The notes beneath the pieces were generated by a model that was given only the letters and a program-made list of their open reading frames with translations, searched no databases and was not told where the DNA came from. This document shows positions 38,408 to 46,695 of a stretch of 48,070 nucleotides of DNA, piece by piece. This DNA is from JBJXFE01 sp046153875 (GTDB lineage Bacteria > Planctomycetota > Phycisphaerae > Phycisphaerales > UBA1924). The position numbers and the translations under genes are program-made. How positions within the stretch are numbered: position 1 is the first letter of the stretch; every line of letters starts with the position of its first letter. The stretch covers positions 1 to 48,070 of the forward strand of contig JBJXFE010000022.1 in NCBI GenBank assembly GCA_046153875.1, read 5' to 3'.

Positions 38408-40114
38408 ATGACCGCACCCGCGACCATCTCCGGCTCCACGGTCCGCGCGGAGCCGCCCGACGCGCCGCGCCCGCTCTCCATCACCGGTTTTCTCACCGAC
38501 GGCTCCCTGCCCGCGATGTGCGACGAGCTCACGCGCCTCACGGGCGTCGGCGTCGCGCTGCTCGACCACGCAGGGCACCGCGTGACCCGTGCCGCCGGAC
38601 CGGTGCCCTGGTCCGTCGCCGAACACCCCGAACACGCCCATCCCGCGCCCGGGCTGTTCAGCGTCCCGATCGAAGCCGACGGAACCGCGATCGGCTCGCT
38701 CCGCGTCGAACCCGGCACGCCGCGGCTCGGCGGCGATGCGCCCCGCGCCTCCCTCGAAGGAACCGTCCGGCTCCTCGCCGAGACCGCGGGCGGGTTCTGC
38801 CGCCAGGACCTCGAGCTGCGCCACCGTGTGAAGGAGATCAAGGCCCTCGCGAGACTGTCGTCGCTCCTGGCCCGCGCGACGGACGTGCGCGCCGTCCTCG
38901 ACATCGCGCTGGAGTCCGCCCTCGACGTGCTCGCCCTCGACGCCGGGAGCATCGTGCTCTTCGACAAGGACGAGGGCGTCCGCGCGGAAAACGAGGACGA
39001 CCTGGTGCTGCTCGCGTCGCGCAACCTCAGCCGCGAGTGGCTCGACTGCCCCAGCCCGGCGTCCAAGGGCCGGCTGTTCGACCGCCTCGCACTCAAAGGC
39101 GAGATCGTCGTGAGCGAGGACCTGCGGGCCGACGACCGCGTGCTGATCCCCGACCTCGTCCGGAGCGAGGGGCTCCGCGGGTTCATCAACTGCGGGCTGC
39201 TCTTCCAGGACAAGCCCATCGGCGTCATCCGCCTCTACGCCCGCACGCCCCGCACCTTCGGCGAGGCCGACCGCCGCCTCCTCCGCTCGATCGCCCACCA
39301 GGCCGCCGTCGCCGTCGAGCAGGCGCGCCTCCTGAAGGTCCGCGAGCAGGACGACCGCATGCAGCGCCAGCTCCAGCTCGCCCGCGACGTGCAGCGCCGG
39401 ATGCTCCCGCGCCGCATCCCCGTGGTTCCCCGGCTGGACGTGGGCGCGAAGTACGAGCCCAGCTTCGCCCTCGGCGGCGACTTCTACGATCTCTTCGAGC
39501 TCGCCGAGAACCTGGGCATCGCCATCGGCGACGTGGTGGGCAAGGGAATCGCCGCGGCGTTGCTCATGTCGGCCGTGCGGGCCAGCCTCCGCGCCCACGT
39601 CCAGGACCTCTACCACCTCGACGACGCGATCCAGCGTGTCAACGTCGCCATGACGCGCGACCTGCTCGACAACGAGTTCGCCACCCTCTGGTACGGCGTC
39701 GTCGAACCCGCGAAGCTGCGCCTCACGTACTGCTCCGCCGGGCACGAGCCGCCCTTCATCGTGCGCATCCCGCCGGACCGCCCGCCCGGGCCCGCCGAGG
39801 TCGACGAGCTCTCGATCGGCGGCATGGCCGTAGGCATCGACCCGACGCAGCGCTACCAGCGCGGGACGTACGACCTCCATCCGCGCGACGTGCTCGTCGC
39901 CTACACCGACGGAATCACCGACGCCCTGGATTTTTCGGGCCGTCGCTACGGCAAGCCGCGCCTGCGCCAGGCCGTCCTGGCGCTGCTGGCGTCGGAACCT
40001 GAGGCATCCTCGGCCCGCGTCATCGAGCACGTGTTCTGGGAGCTGCGCCAGCACACCGGCGTGCTGCAACGCCCGGACGATCAGACGATCGTGGTGCTGC
40101 GCGTCAAGGACTAA
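38408..40114 (+). CDS. PocR-like / GAF / SpoIIE-type PP2C phosphatase
   Basis: 568 residues, cytoplasmic. Residues about 25-135 look like a PocR-type sensory domain (LPAMCDELTRLTGVGVALLD). About 140-315 is a GAF domain after an alpha-helical signalling linker (LRHRVKEIKALARLSSLLAR), with ending IAHQAAVAVEQARLL. About 330-568 is the PPM/RsbU-SpoIIE Ser/Thr phosphatase with LALGGDFYDLF, IGDVVGKGIAAALLMS, YCSAGHEPP, YTDGITDA and the terminal DDQTIVVLRV, so both metal-binding Asp motifs are present. Such proteins dephosphorylate anti-sigma-antagonist proteins in partner-switching stress responses. No STAS or HPK gene adjoins it. Its stop overlaps the convergent gene's stop. Confidence 0.88.
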   Translation: MTAPATISGSTVRAEPPDAPRPLSITGFLTDGSLPAMCDELTRLTGVGVALLDHAGHRVTRAAGPVPWSVAEHPEHAHPAPGLFSVPIEADGTAIGSLRVEPGTPRLGGDAPRASLEGTVRLLAETAGGFCRQDLELRHRVKEIKALARLSSLLARATDVRAVLDIALESALDVLALDAGSIVLFDKDEGVRAENEDDLVLLASRNLSREWLDCPSPASKGRLFDRLALKGEIVVSEDLRADDRVLIPDLVRSEGLRGFINCGLLFQDKPIGVIRLYARTPRTFGEADRRLLRSIAHQAAVAVEQARLLKVREQDDRMQRQLQLARDVQRRMLPRRIPVVPRLDVGAKYEPSFALGGDFYDLFELAENLGIAIGDVVGKGIAAALLMSAVRASLRAHVQDLYHLDDAIQRVNVAMTRDLLDNEFATLWYGVVEPAKLRLTYCSAGHEPPFIVRIPPDRPPGPAEVDELSIGGMAVGIDPTQRYQRGTYDLHPRDVLVAYTDGITDALDFSGRRYGKPRLRQAVLALLASEPEASSARVIEHVFWELRQHTGVLQRPDDQTIVVLRVKD

Positions 40115-40338
40115 GCCGCACGCGGGCGATCGTCACCGCCGGTATATCCGAGCATCTGGCGCAGCCGGTCGAACTTCGTCTGGGCGTCGCGCATCGCGTC
40201 CTCCACCATGCGGATGGAGTCGGCCGTCGGGAGCCGGTCGCGCGTCGCCCCGGCCCGCACCGCCCGCTTCACGCCCGGGAACAGCAGCGTCGCCGGCGCA
40301 TCGCCCTCACGGTCGTCATGGAATCGAAGGTTTGTCAT
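40111..40338 (-). CDS. Small conserved hypothetical protein, 75 residues
   Basis: A soluble protein with no recognised domain. The second half (IRMVEDAMRDAQTKFDRLRQML) is a probable amphipathic helix. GGGGGAA lies just before the ATG. Its stop codon overlaps that of the phosphatase gene on the other strand. A longer in-frame extension upstream is not plausible, because it is Arg-rich antisense-like sequence. Confidence 0.5.
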   Translation of the reverse strand: MTNLRFHDDREGDAPATLLFPGVKRAVRAGATRDRLPTADSIRMVEDAMRDAQTKFDRLRQMLGYTGGDDRPRAA

Positions 40339-40483
40339 CGTTCCCCCCGCTTTGGAGCAACGGGCAGGATCGACGCCGCGAACACGGGGCATCACGCGAA
40401 TCGCCTTCGCGGACCCTCGGACACCGGACGCGGACCTTCCCAGCCCGGATCCGCCGCCCGGATTGACGCGAGCCACCGCGCGG

Positions 40484-41227
40484 TTATCGGGGCGTGTTCG
40501 GCGCGGACGGTGCGGGCGTGGCCGCGGAACCGGGCGTGACACGCCGCCCGATCTTGAACTCCCGCCCCTCGCGGAGGCGGCGGATGTTGCCGCGGTGCCG
40601 CACGACCACGAACGCGGCCAGCAGCGACGCCACGATGAAGAACGGAACCCACGCGTCGCGGTGCGCCGCGCGCTCCGGTTCCGGCACACCGTGGATCACC
40701 ACCGCACGAAACGCCGCCCACGCCAGCACCAGCACCGGCAGCGCCAGCGCCGCGATGATCGACGCGAGGCTGACGTAGCGCCAGGCGGCGAGCGCGGCGA
40801 TCCAGATCGCCAGCGCGCCGACGGCGGGCATCGTCAGGTAGGGGTACACACCGAGCATCGCGCCCAAACCCGTGGCCACCCCCTTGCCGCCCCGGAACCG
40901 CGCCCACGGCGTGAACACGTGCCCCAGCACCGCAAGCGTCATCACGATCAGCCAAAGCGATGCGTCGCGCTCGCCGGGTTGCTCACCGCCGAGCAGCCCG
41001 AAGTGCCACCCCGCGGCAAAGGCGGGGAGTAACCCCTTCACCGCATCCACAATGAAGCAGGCCAGCCCGTAGCGCGCGCCCAGCACCCGCCCCACGTTGG
41101 TCGCCCCGATGTTCCCCGAGCCGTGCGCGCGGATGTCCACGCCCTTGAGGCGCGCGATCCACAGCCCGGTCGGGATCGACCCGCTCACGAACGCCGCGGC
41201 CATGAAGGCGAGCCAGGTCATCGTCAT
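40484..41227 (-). CDS. plsY: Acyl-phosphate glycerol-3-phosphate acyltransferase PlsY
   Basis: A 247-residue inner-membrane enzyme that acylates glycerol-3-phosphate from acyl-phosphate in the first step of phospholipid synthesis. The three conserved cytoplasmic motifs are visible: SGSIPTG, GSGNIGATNVGR and RFRGGKGVATGLG, between several transmembrane helices. A C-terminal extension of ~25 residues (GRRVTPGSAATPAPS) exceeds the usual ~200-residue family. It is co-directional with tmk, 27 nt downstream of the tmk stop. Confidence 0.93.
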   Translation of the reverse strand: MTMTWLAFMAAAFVSGSIPTGLWIARLKGVDIRAHGSGNIGATNVGRVLGARYGLACFIVDAVKGLLPAFAAGWHFGLLGGEQPGERDASLWLIVMTLAVLGHVFTPWARFRGGKGVATGLGAMLGVYPYLTMPAVGALAIWIAALAAWRYVSLASIIAALALPVLVLAWAAFRAVVIHGVPEPERAAHRDAWVPFFIVASLLAAFVVVRHRGNIRRLREGREFKIGRRVTPGSAATPAPSAPNTPR

Positions 41228-41254
41228 CGCGGTCGATCCCTCGGGGTCGATGCT

Positions 41255-41908
41255 TCAAGCCTCGGGCGCGAACCGCGCCCGCAGCACGCTCATCAGCGAG
41301 TACCGCACCTGCTCCTCACCTCGCGTGGCGTCGATGACGCGGAACCGCGCCGGGTCGGCCCGCGCCTGCGCCAGGTACCCCTCGCGGACCCGCCGGTGAT
41401 AGTCGCGCCCCTTGGCCTCGATGCGGTCGGGCGTGGGGCCCAGGCGCGTCGCCGCCGTCGCCTCGTCCACGTCGAAGAGCACGGTCAGGTCCGGCAGGCA
41501 CCCGGAGAGCGCGGCGTCCGCAACGGCCCTGATGTCCGCCTCGGGCAGACCGCCGCCCGCGCCCTGGTACGCGAATGTCGACGCCACGAAGCGGTCGGCC
41601 GCGACCAACTCGCCGCGCTCCAGCGCCGGGCGGATGCGCGTGTCCACCAGCTGCGCCCGGCTCGCCATGTACAGGAGCATCTCGGCCCGGAGCGTGATGT
41701 CCTCCTGGGCGTGGTCGAGCAGCACCTCGCGGATGTGCTCGCCCACGCCCGTCCCGCCGGGCTCACGGACCTCGCAGACGCTCACGCCCGCGTCGCGGCA
41801 CGCCGCGACGAACCGGCGGAACTGCGTGGACTTTCCCGAGCCGTCCGGGCCTTCGAAGGCGATGAACTTCCCGGCGAGGGCGCGCAACCATGCGTGTTCG
41901 GTGGGCAC
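41255..41908 (-). CDS. tmk: Thymidylate kinase
   Basis: 217 residues; phosphorylates dTMP to dTDP. The P-loop is FEGPDGSGKSTQ (about 18-27), the DR-x motif is VAADRFVASTFAYQG, REPGGTGVGE is present, and the LID segment (RDYHRRVREGYLA) is of the usual type. The GTG at 41908 is chosen: it gives the family length, and TACACT ends exactly 6 nt upstream. A longer frame would need a TTG start at 41965. It lies downstream of recA but is separated by two hairpins. Confidence 0.92.
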   Translation of the reverse strand: MPTEHAWLRALAGKFIAFEGPDGSGKSTQFRRFVAACRDAGVSVCEVREPGGTGVGEHIREVLLDHAQEDITLRAEMLLYMASRAQLVDTRIRPALERGELVAADRFVASTFAYQGAGGGLPEADIRAVADAALSGCLPDLTVLFDVDEATAATRLGPTPDRIEAKGRDYHRRVREGYLAQARADPARFRVIDATRGEEQVRYSLMSVLRARFAPEA

Positions 41909-41914
41909 GCGCGG

Positions 41915-41920
41915 AGTGTA
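41915..41920 (-). promoter_or_regulatory. -10 hexamer for a leaderless tmk mRNA
   Basis: TACACT on the minus strand followed by exactly 6 nt and the GTG at 41908. Confidence 0.4.
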
Positions 41921-41977
41921 GCGTCGGACGAACAAGCCGATCAGCGGCGTTGCGGCCTCCGGCAAGGTCGTGGCACC

Positions 41978-41997
41978 GATCGCGGTCCTCCGCGATC
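41978..41997 (-). terminator. Second hairpin between recA and tmk
   Basis: A perfect 8-bp stem with a 4-nt loop (GATCGCGG / CCGCGATC). With the larger hairpin at 42030-42059 it forms a tandem pair in the recA-tmk gap. No T-tract follows. Confidence 0.4.
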
Positions 41998-42029
41998 AAT
42001 GCCGAACCGCAGTGGACGTGTTTGCCCAA

Positions 42030-42059
42030 CCACCGATCGCCCCGAGCGGCGATCGGTGG
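42030..42059 (-). terminator. recA terminator hairpin
   Basis: A perfect 12-bp inverted repeat (CCACCGATCGCC at 42030-42041 and GGCGATCGGTGG at 42048-42059) with a 6-nt loop starts 13 nt after the recA stop. The T-run is only TT, so it may work as an I-shaped, U-poor terminator or stabilise the 3' end. Confidence 0.65.
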
Positions 42060-42072
42060 CACGCCGGGCCGC

Positions 42073-43188
42073 CTACTCCTCGTCGCCCGCCGGAGCGGGC
42101 GCGGCGGCCGCACCCTGCTTCGGCTTCTTGATCGCCAGCACGCCGCGGCGGATCTCCTCCGCCAGCTCCGTGTTGTCCTTGAGGAACTTCTTGGCGTTCT
42201 CGCGGCCCTGGCCCAGGCGGACCTCGCCGTAGGTGTACCACGCGCCGGACTTCTCGACGACGTTGGTCTCCGCGGCCAGGTCCACCAGGTCGCCCATGGC
42301 CGAGACACCCTCGTCGTACATGATGTCGAACTCAGCCTCTCGGAAGGGCGGGGCGACCTTGTTCTTCACGACGCGGGCGCGGGTGCGGCTGCCGATCGTG
42401 ACGTCCCCCTCTTTGATCGCGCCGGTGCGGCGGACGTCGATGCGGACGGAGGAGTAGAACTTCAGGGCGCGGCCGCCGGGCGTGGTCTCGGGCGAGCCGT
42501 ACATCACGCCGATCTTCTCGCGGATCTGGTTGATGAAGACGACGGTGCAGTTGCTGCGGGCGATGACGCCGGTGAGCTTGCGCATCGCCTGGCTCATCAG
42601 GCGGGCCTGGAGCCCCACCACCGCGTCGCCCATCTCCCCTTCAATCTCGGCCCGCGGGATGAGCGCGGCCACGGAGTCGATGACGATCAGGTCCACGGCG
42701 TTGGAGCGCACGAGCAGCTCGCAGATCTCCAGGGCCTGCTCGCCCGAGTCCGGCTGGCTGACGAGCAGCTCGTCGATGTTCACGCCGATCTTGCGGGCCC
42801 ACGAGGGGTCGAGAGCGTGCTCCGCGTCGATGAAGGCGGCGACGCCGCCCGCCTTCTGCGCCTGGCCGGCGACCGTCAGTGCGAGCGTGGTCTTGCCGCT
42901 GGATTCGGGGCCGAAGATCTCAACGATGCGGCCGCGCGGGATGCCCTTGCCGCCGAGGGCGAGGTCGAGCGAGAGGCACGAGGTGCTGATGCCGGGGATG
43001 GCGAGGTAGGCGTCCTCGTCCAGCTTCATGATCGAGCCCTTGCCGAAGGTCTTCTCGATCTGCTGGACGGTGCGCCCGAGTGAGGCGGCTTTTTCTTTGT
43101 CGATGACGGGTGCGGCCGGAGCCGGGCGAGTGGCCTGAGCGGGCACGGGCTTGGACTCGACCTCGACGGATGCGGAAGCGCGGGCCAT
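42073..43188 (-). CDS. recA: Recombinase RecA
   Basis: A 371-residue DNA strand-exchange ATPase. Walker A is GPESSGKTT (93-101), followed by FIDAEHALDP, Walker B LIVIDSVAAL, loop L1 EGEMGDAVVGLQARLMSQA, loop L2 NQIREKIGVMYGSPETTPGG and the C-terminal domain. An Ala/Pro/Ser-rich N-terminal extension of about 28 residues precedes the conserved start, and the tail is short and acidic (GDEE). AAAGGAGG lies 7 nt before the ATG at 43188, which fixes the start. Promoter and palindrome lie upstream; a strong hairpin follows. Confidence 0.97.
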   Translation of the reverse strand: MARASASVEVESKPVPAQATRPAPAAPVIDKEKAASLGRTVQQIEKTFGKGSIMKLDEDAYLAIPGISTSCLSLDLALGGKGIPRGRIVEIFGPESSGKTTLALTVAGQAQKAGGVAAFIDAEHALDPSWARKIGVNIDELLVSQPDSGEQALEICELLVRSNAVDLIVIDSVAALIPRAEIEGEMGDAVVGLQARLMSQAMRKLTGVIARSNCTVVFINQIREKIGVMYGSPETTPGGRALKFYSSVRIDVRRTGAIKEGDVTIGSRTRARVVKNKVAPPFREAEFDIMYDEGVSAMGDLVDLAAETNVVEKSGAWYTYGEVRLGQGRENAKKFLKDNTELAEEIRRGVLAIKKPKQGAAAAPAPAGDEE

Positions 43189-43231
43189 GAAGGCCCTCCT
43201 TTCTTTGCCGGGCGTGGCCGACGGGCGGCGT

Positions 43232-43243
43232 TCCCAATTGGGA
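43232..43243. promoter_or_regulatory. 12-bp palindrome upstream of recA
   Basis: TCCCAATTGGGA is a perfect palindrome 44 bp before the recA start and about 100 bp after its candidate promoter, so it would lie in the 5' leader. It is AT-centred in a very GC-rich region and could be an operator. It does not match the E. coli or Gram-positive LexA boxes. Confidence 0.4.
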
Positions 43244-43346
43244 GGCCGGGGCGGGCGCACCGGGGACCAGCGTGAGGCCGCTCCCGACACACTCGTGCAG
43301 GGCAACGGGCCGGGGGCGACGCTGGACGCGAGCCCGACGGAATCAC

Positions 43347-43374
43347 TCTATCAGCACCCGAACGGGACAGTCAA
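43347..43374 (-). promoter_or_regulatory. Candidate recA promoter
   Basis: On the minus strand, TTGACT (43369-43374) precedes GATAGA (43347-43352) at 16 bp. This would give a ~150-nt leader. The 309-bp gene-free stretch 43189-43497 holds this promoter and the palindrome at 43232 but no gene I can support, and no canonical SOS box. Confidence 0.45.
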
Positions 43375-43497
43375 GCGGACGGGTTGTGTTGAGGACAGGT
43401 GTTAGGGGTTGGCGGGCCTCCGCGCCAGGAAAAAACACCGGCCCACGAGGCGCGGGTGTCGGATGGACTCCGGAACTTTGGCTCTGTCGCCGTGAAC

Positions 43498-44304
43498 TCA
43501 TGCCCAGCGACGACGCGAGGCGAACATGCCCGCGACGCCGAGCAGCACGATCGTGCCCGGAGCGGGAATGGGGACGAACGCGAGTGAAAGCATGTTGCCC
43601 GACGTGAGGTTGGAGATGAGCGTCGCGGCCCCTGTCGACAGGTTGAGGCTGTAGAGCGCGTCGGTGCCCGAGTTGTTCACGGCGAGCATGCCGAACGTCG
43701 GGTCGTACGCCATGCCGACGCCGATCTGCGACGCGAACCCGTGCAGCCCGATCGGCGTGACCACGCCGGTGGTGCGGTTGATCGTGAGCAACTGGTCGCC
43801 CACCGTGTCGGAGATGTACATCGTGCCCGTCGCGGCGACGTAGCCCATCGAGCCGAAGCCCGCGAATCCCGGGTCGGAGATCGGCGTAGCCTGGCCGGTG
43901 TTGCGGTTGATCGAGAAGAACCGAGCCCCGTCGGCCACGTTGGTGCTGTAGCCGTAGAGCTGCCCGGTGTCGTCGATCTCAAGCCCGTGCATCACGACGG
44001 TGGTCGCGACGCCGAACCCACCTACCTGCGTCGCGACGCCGGTACTGATGTTGAGCGTCCAGAGGCTGTCGAGCGACGTGGACGACAAGAACATGGTGCC
44101 GCTGTTGGCGTCATAGGCGAGCCCACCAACGGTGCCGGGAGCGCCGGTCATCGCGGTCGTGCCGATCACGGCGCCGGTCGCGGGGTTCAGCTCAAGCAGA
44201 TTGGCCCCGTCCACGCCGTAGAGTCGCGACTGCGCGGACGCGGCACCGGCGCACGCCGTCATGAACAGCGCGGCCGACAAGCCCGAACGGATTGTGGGGT
44301 TCAT
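43498..44304 (-). CDS. Secreted protein with PEP-CTERM-like sorting signal
   Basis: 268 residues. A signal peptide (about 1-23, ending ASAQ) is followed by a beta-propeller-like body with recurring L-x-x-INxxTGxxTxI and LYGVD/LYSLNLSTGAAT segments, as in DUF4394 or NHL-like surface proteins. The C-terminus is IPAPGTIVLLGVAGMF then RRR: a Pro-Ala-Pro-Gly motif, one hydrophobic helix and a basic end, the layout of PEP-CTERM signals processed by exosortase. No exosortase gene is in the window. GGGAGGAG lies 6-7 nt before the ATG. Confidence 0.83.
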   Translation of the reverse strand: MNPTIRSGLSAALFMTACAGAASAQSRLYGVDGANLLELNPATGAVIGTTAMTGAPGTVGGLAYDANSGTMFLSSTSLDSLWTLNISTGVATQVGGFGVATTVVMHGLEIDDTGQLYGYSTNVADGARFFSINRNTGQATPISDPGFAGFGSMGYVAATGTMYISDTVGDQLLTINRTTGVVTPIGLHGFASQIGVGMAYDPTFGMLAVNNSGTDALYSLNLSTGAATLISNLTSGNMLSLAFVPIPAPGTIVLLGVAGMFASRRRWA

Positions 44305-44350
44305 CGCTCTCTCCTCCCGGCGGCCGTGAAGCCGCCGCGTCTGCGAAGGC

Positions 44351-44379
44351 AACGTAGCCGATCGATGCGACGGCCGCAA
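44351..44379 (-). promoter_or_regulatory. Candidate promoter of the PEP-CTERM gene
   Basis: On the minus strand, TTGCGG (44374-44379) and TACGTT (44351-44356) are separated by 17 bp, about 47 nt before the start. Confidence 0.35.
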
Positions 44380-44459
44380 CGGAATCACGTGCGGCCGGTG
44401 CGGAATTGCAGATTCGGCCGGGCCGATCGGCCCGCGAAGCGAACCCCCCATCTTGACGC

Positions 44460-45935
44460 TCAGTGTGCAGGCGAAGCCAACACGGACTTCGCGGCGCGAA
44501 GTCCGGATTGCAAACCGCCTTCCATGTACCCGACAAAGGCGTAGCAGGCGTGCTCGCCGGCGAAACGGATGTTGCCGACGCCGGCGCGGAGCAGCGGCCC
44601 CACCGTCGTCACCTGGCCGGGAGCCGGAAACGAGTACCCGGTGCGGGTCCACTCATCGCCGGGCCAGTCCATGAATCGCGTCGCGCGGACCTGGTCGGCG
44701 TAGCCCGCGTAAATGGAGCCGATCGCGCCGCGGTAGGCGGCGGCGCGGGCGTCGCCAACTCGCGCGCGTACAGCCTCGGCCGCGGGCCCGCCCGAGAAGC
44801 ACGTGAGGCACGCGCCCTCGTCCCCCGGCTGATTGTCCGTGCCTTCCCAGGTCATGGAGACGTCGCCGTCGGTGAGGCTGTCGGGTGCAAGGCCCGCCTG
44901 CCGCCAGAAGCGCGAGCGGACGTACGACAGGTGTTTGACGTTCACGCCCATCTGCGGGCGCATGGCCGCGGGTAGCGCGGGGCGGATGTCGATTCGATCC
45001 CAGACCGTCGGCGGGACCGCGAGCACGACGGTATCGCACTCGACCACGCGCCCGTCCGCACCGGTCACGACGCAGCGCTCGCCGCGATCCTCGATCGAGC
45101 GAACCGGCGCGCCCATGTGGATCCGCTCGCGCCCGACCGCGTCGGCGAGGCGGTCCGCGAGCTGCTGGTTCCCCCCGCGGCACCGGTAGACCTCGCTCTC
45201 GGTCCAGTACGTCTCCAGCCCGCCGCCCTTTACCTGGGCGAGGTTGCCGAGGTAGCTCTGGCGCGCTACGTCCTGCCCGTTGTCGGAGGCGAACTGGACC
45301 GTCAGCCCGTGGCGGCACAGCGGCGCGCAATCGAGCGACTCGATCCACTGCTTCGTGGTGCGGGCGTCGAGGGCCGCGGCTCCGGATGTGCGCCACGGCT
45401 GGTCGGCATCAACCCGCGCGGCATCCGCGTTCATCCGCTGCAGCGCGGCATCCATTTCTTCGTAGAGGGATTCCGATTCCGCGGCGCTCAGCCGCCGCCC
45501 GCCGAGCACGATGGGAAACTCGGCGTCCTCGGCCTCGGTCACGTCGAGGAACTCGAGCCCGAACCGCTCGGCGTACGCGACCCACACGGGGTGATTGGAC
45601 CCGATGAGCTCGCCGCCGCCCTCGACGACCTTGCCGGGCACGAAGTCCGTGAACGAGAGCACGCGCCCGCCGACGCGCCGGCGGGCCTCGAACATCGTCA
45701 CGTCGCTGCCGGCGTTGAGAAGCTCATGGGCGCACGCGAGGCCGGCGAATCCAGCGCCGACGACGACGATCTGCTTGCCGCTCGGCTTGGCGCCCGCGTC
45801 TCGACGCGGCAGCGCACACCCCGCGAGCACCGCCGCGGACGCTGCGAGCGTGGCGGCCAGGAACTGGCGGCGCGTGACCGGGTCGATGCGCGGGCCGTGC
45901 CGTGCGGCCAGACGGGCGAAGAGGGATCGGGACAT
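44460..45935 (-). CDS. Tat-exported flavin-dependent amine oxidase family protein
   Basis: 491 residues. The twin-arginine signal TRRQFLAATLAASAAVLAGC (about 21-40) ends in a lipobox Cys, so it is probably exported folded and lipid-anchored. The FAD dinucleotide motif is VVVGAGFAGLACAHEL, followed by FEARRRVGGRV and, near the C-terminus, NIRFAGEHACYAFVGYMEGGLQSG, the conserved FAD-contacting end of the MAO/L-amino-acid-oxidase family. It would oxidise an amine or a similar substrate and yield H2O2; the substrate is unknown. TAGTCT ends exactly 6 nt before the ATG and there is no Shine-Dalgarno. Confidence 0.87.
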   Translation of the reverse strand: MSRSLFARLAARHGPRIDPVTRRQFLAATLAASAAVLAGCALPRRDAGAKPSGKQIVVVGAGFAGLACAHELLNAGSDVTMFEARRRVGGRVLSFTDFVPGKVVEGGGELIGSNHPVWVAYAERFGLEFLDVTEAEDAEFPIVLGGRRLSAAESESLYEEMDAALQRMNADAARVDADQPWRTSGAAALDARTTKQWIESLDCAPLCRHGLTVQFASDNGQDVARQSYLGNLAQVKGGGLETYWTESEVYRCRGGNQQLADRLADAVGRERIHMGAPVRSIEDRGERCVVTGADGRVVECDTVVLAVPPTVWDRIDIRPALPAAMRPQMGVNVKHLSYVRSRFWRQAGLAPDSLTDGDVSMTWEGTDNQPGDEGACLTCFSGGPAAEAVRARVGDARAAAYRGAIGSIYAGYADQVRATRFMDWPGDEWTRTGYSFPAPGQVTTVGPLLRAGVGNIRFAGEHACYAFVGYMEGGLQSGLRAAKSVLASPAH

Positions 45936-45941
45936 GCGCTC

Positions 45942-45947
45942 AGACTA
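45942..45947 (-). promoter_or_regulatory. -10 hexamer for a leaderless amine oxidase mRNA
   Basis: TAGTCT on the minus strand followed by exactly 6 nt and the ATG at 45935. Confidence 0.4.
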
Positions 45948-45995
45948 CCGAGGCGCCCCGGTCGGCGCTCGCCGCCCCTGCCGCGCCGCCCCGGT

Positions 45996-46001
45996 TAGGA
46001 T
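45996..46001 (+). promoter_or_regulatory. -10 hexamer for the gene at 46009
   Basis: TAGGAT followed by 7 nt and GTG at 46009. It overlaps the alternative ATG at 46000, favouring the GTG as the start. Confidence 0.35.
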
Positions 46002-46008
46002 GGGCGGC

Positions 46009-46662
46009 GTGGGAACCGCGTGCCCCAAGTGCAAGAGCGTTTTCGACGCCGAGAACGTGAACGTCGCGGAGAATGTCGCGTACTGCCCGCGCTGCGCCAC
46101 CGCGTACACCCTTTCGACACTCGCATCGGCGCTGGCCGGCGATCTGCACGCGGACACCCGCGATGTTCCCAAGGGGGCGTGGCTCCACGATGACGGGGTC
46201 GAGTTCACCGTTGGCGCCACGACGCGTCACTTCATGGCGCTGTTCATCGTCCCGTTCATGGTGGTCTGGAGCGGCTTCTCGATCGGGGGGATCTACGGCA
46301 CCCAGATCGTGAACGGGAAGTTCGACCTGTCGCAATCGCTGTTCGGGATCCCGTTTCTCCTCGGCACGGTCGTGCTCGGGTCGGTCGCCCTTATGACGGT
46401 GTGCGGCAAGATCGAAGTCACGATCCGCGCCGGCGCCGGGCGCGTCTTCATCGGCGTCGGGGCGCTCGGATGGACGCGCCGCTTCGACGCCGACGCCGTG
46501 ACCGGGGTGGGCATCGAGCAGTCGGCGTGGCGGAACCAGGGCCAGCCCGCCTGGCAGGTGGTTCTGGACGGGCCGCGGCGGCTGCGCTTCGGCGCGGGTG
46601 TCAGCGAAAACCGCTTGCGGTTCATCGCCGCGGTGCTCCGGGACCGCCTGCTCAACCGCTGA
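46009..46662 (+). CDS. Zinc-ribbon membrane protein
   Basis: 217 residues. An N-terminal zinc ribbon (about 5-30: CPKCKSVFD then YCPRCATAY) precedes two transmembrane helices (about 75-98 and 112-135). A C-terminal soluble beta-rich domain (about 138-217, EVTIRAGAGRVFIGVGALGW) resembles bacterial PH-like folds by pattern only. GTG 46009 is chosen over ATG 46000 (three codons longer). It is 33 nt upstream of the carboxylase. Function unknown. Confidence 0.7.
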   Translation: MGTACPKCKSVFDAENVNVAENVAYCPRCATAYTLSTLASALAGDLHADTRDVPKGAWLHDDGVEFTVGATTRHFMALFIVPFMVVWSGFSIGGIYGTQIVNGKFDLSQSLFGIPFLLGTVVLGSVALMTVCGKIEVTIRAGAGRVFIGVGALGWTRRFDADAVTGVGIEQSAWRNQGQPAWQVVLDGPRRLRFGAGVSENRLRFIAAVLRDRLLNR

Positions 46663-46695
46663 GCGGCTGCTACGCTCTGCCCTCCGAGGGCACCC

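Noticed and set aside
37453..40069. Two long minus-strand open frames opposite the TPR gene and the phosphatase
   Set aside because: Antisense to genes with recognisable domains; composition typical of shadow frames.
43189..43497. A LexA-type SOS box before recA
   Set aside because: Neither the CTG-N10-CAG form nor the CGAAC-N4-GTTCG form is present; only the unrelated palindrome at 43232 was found.
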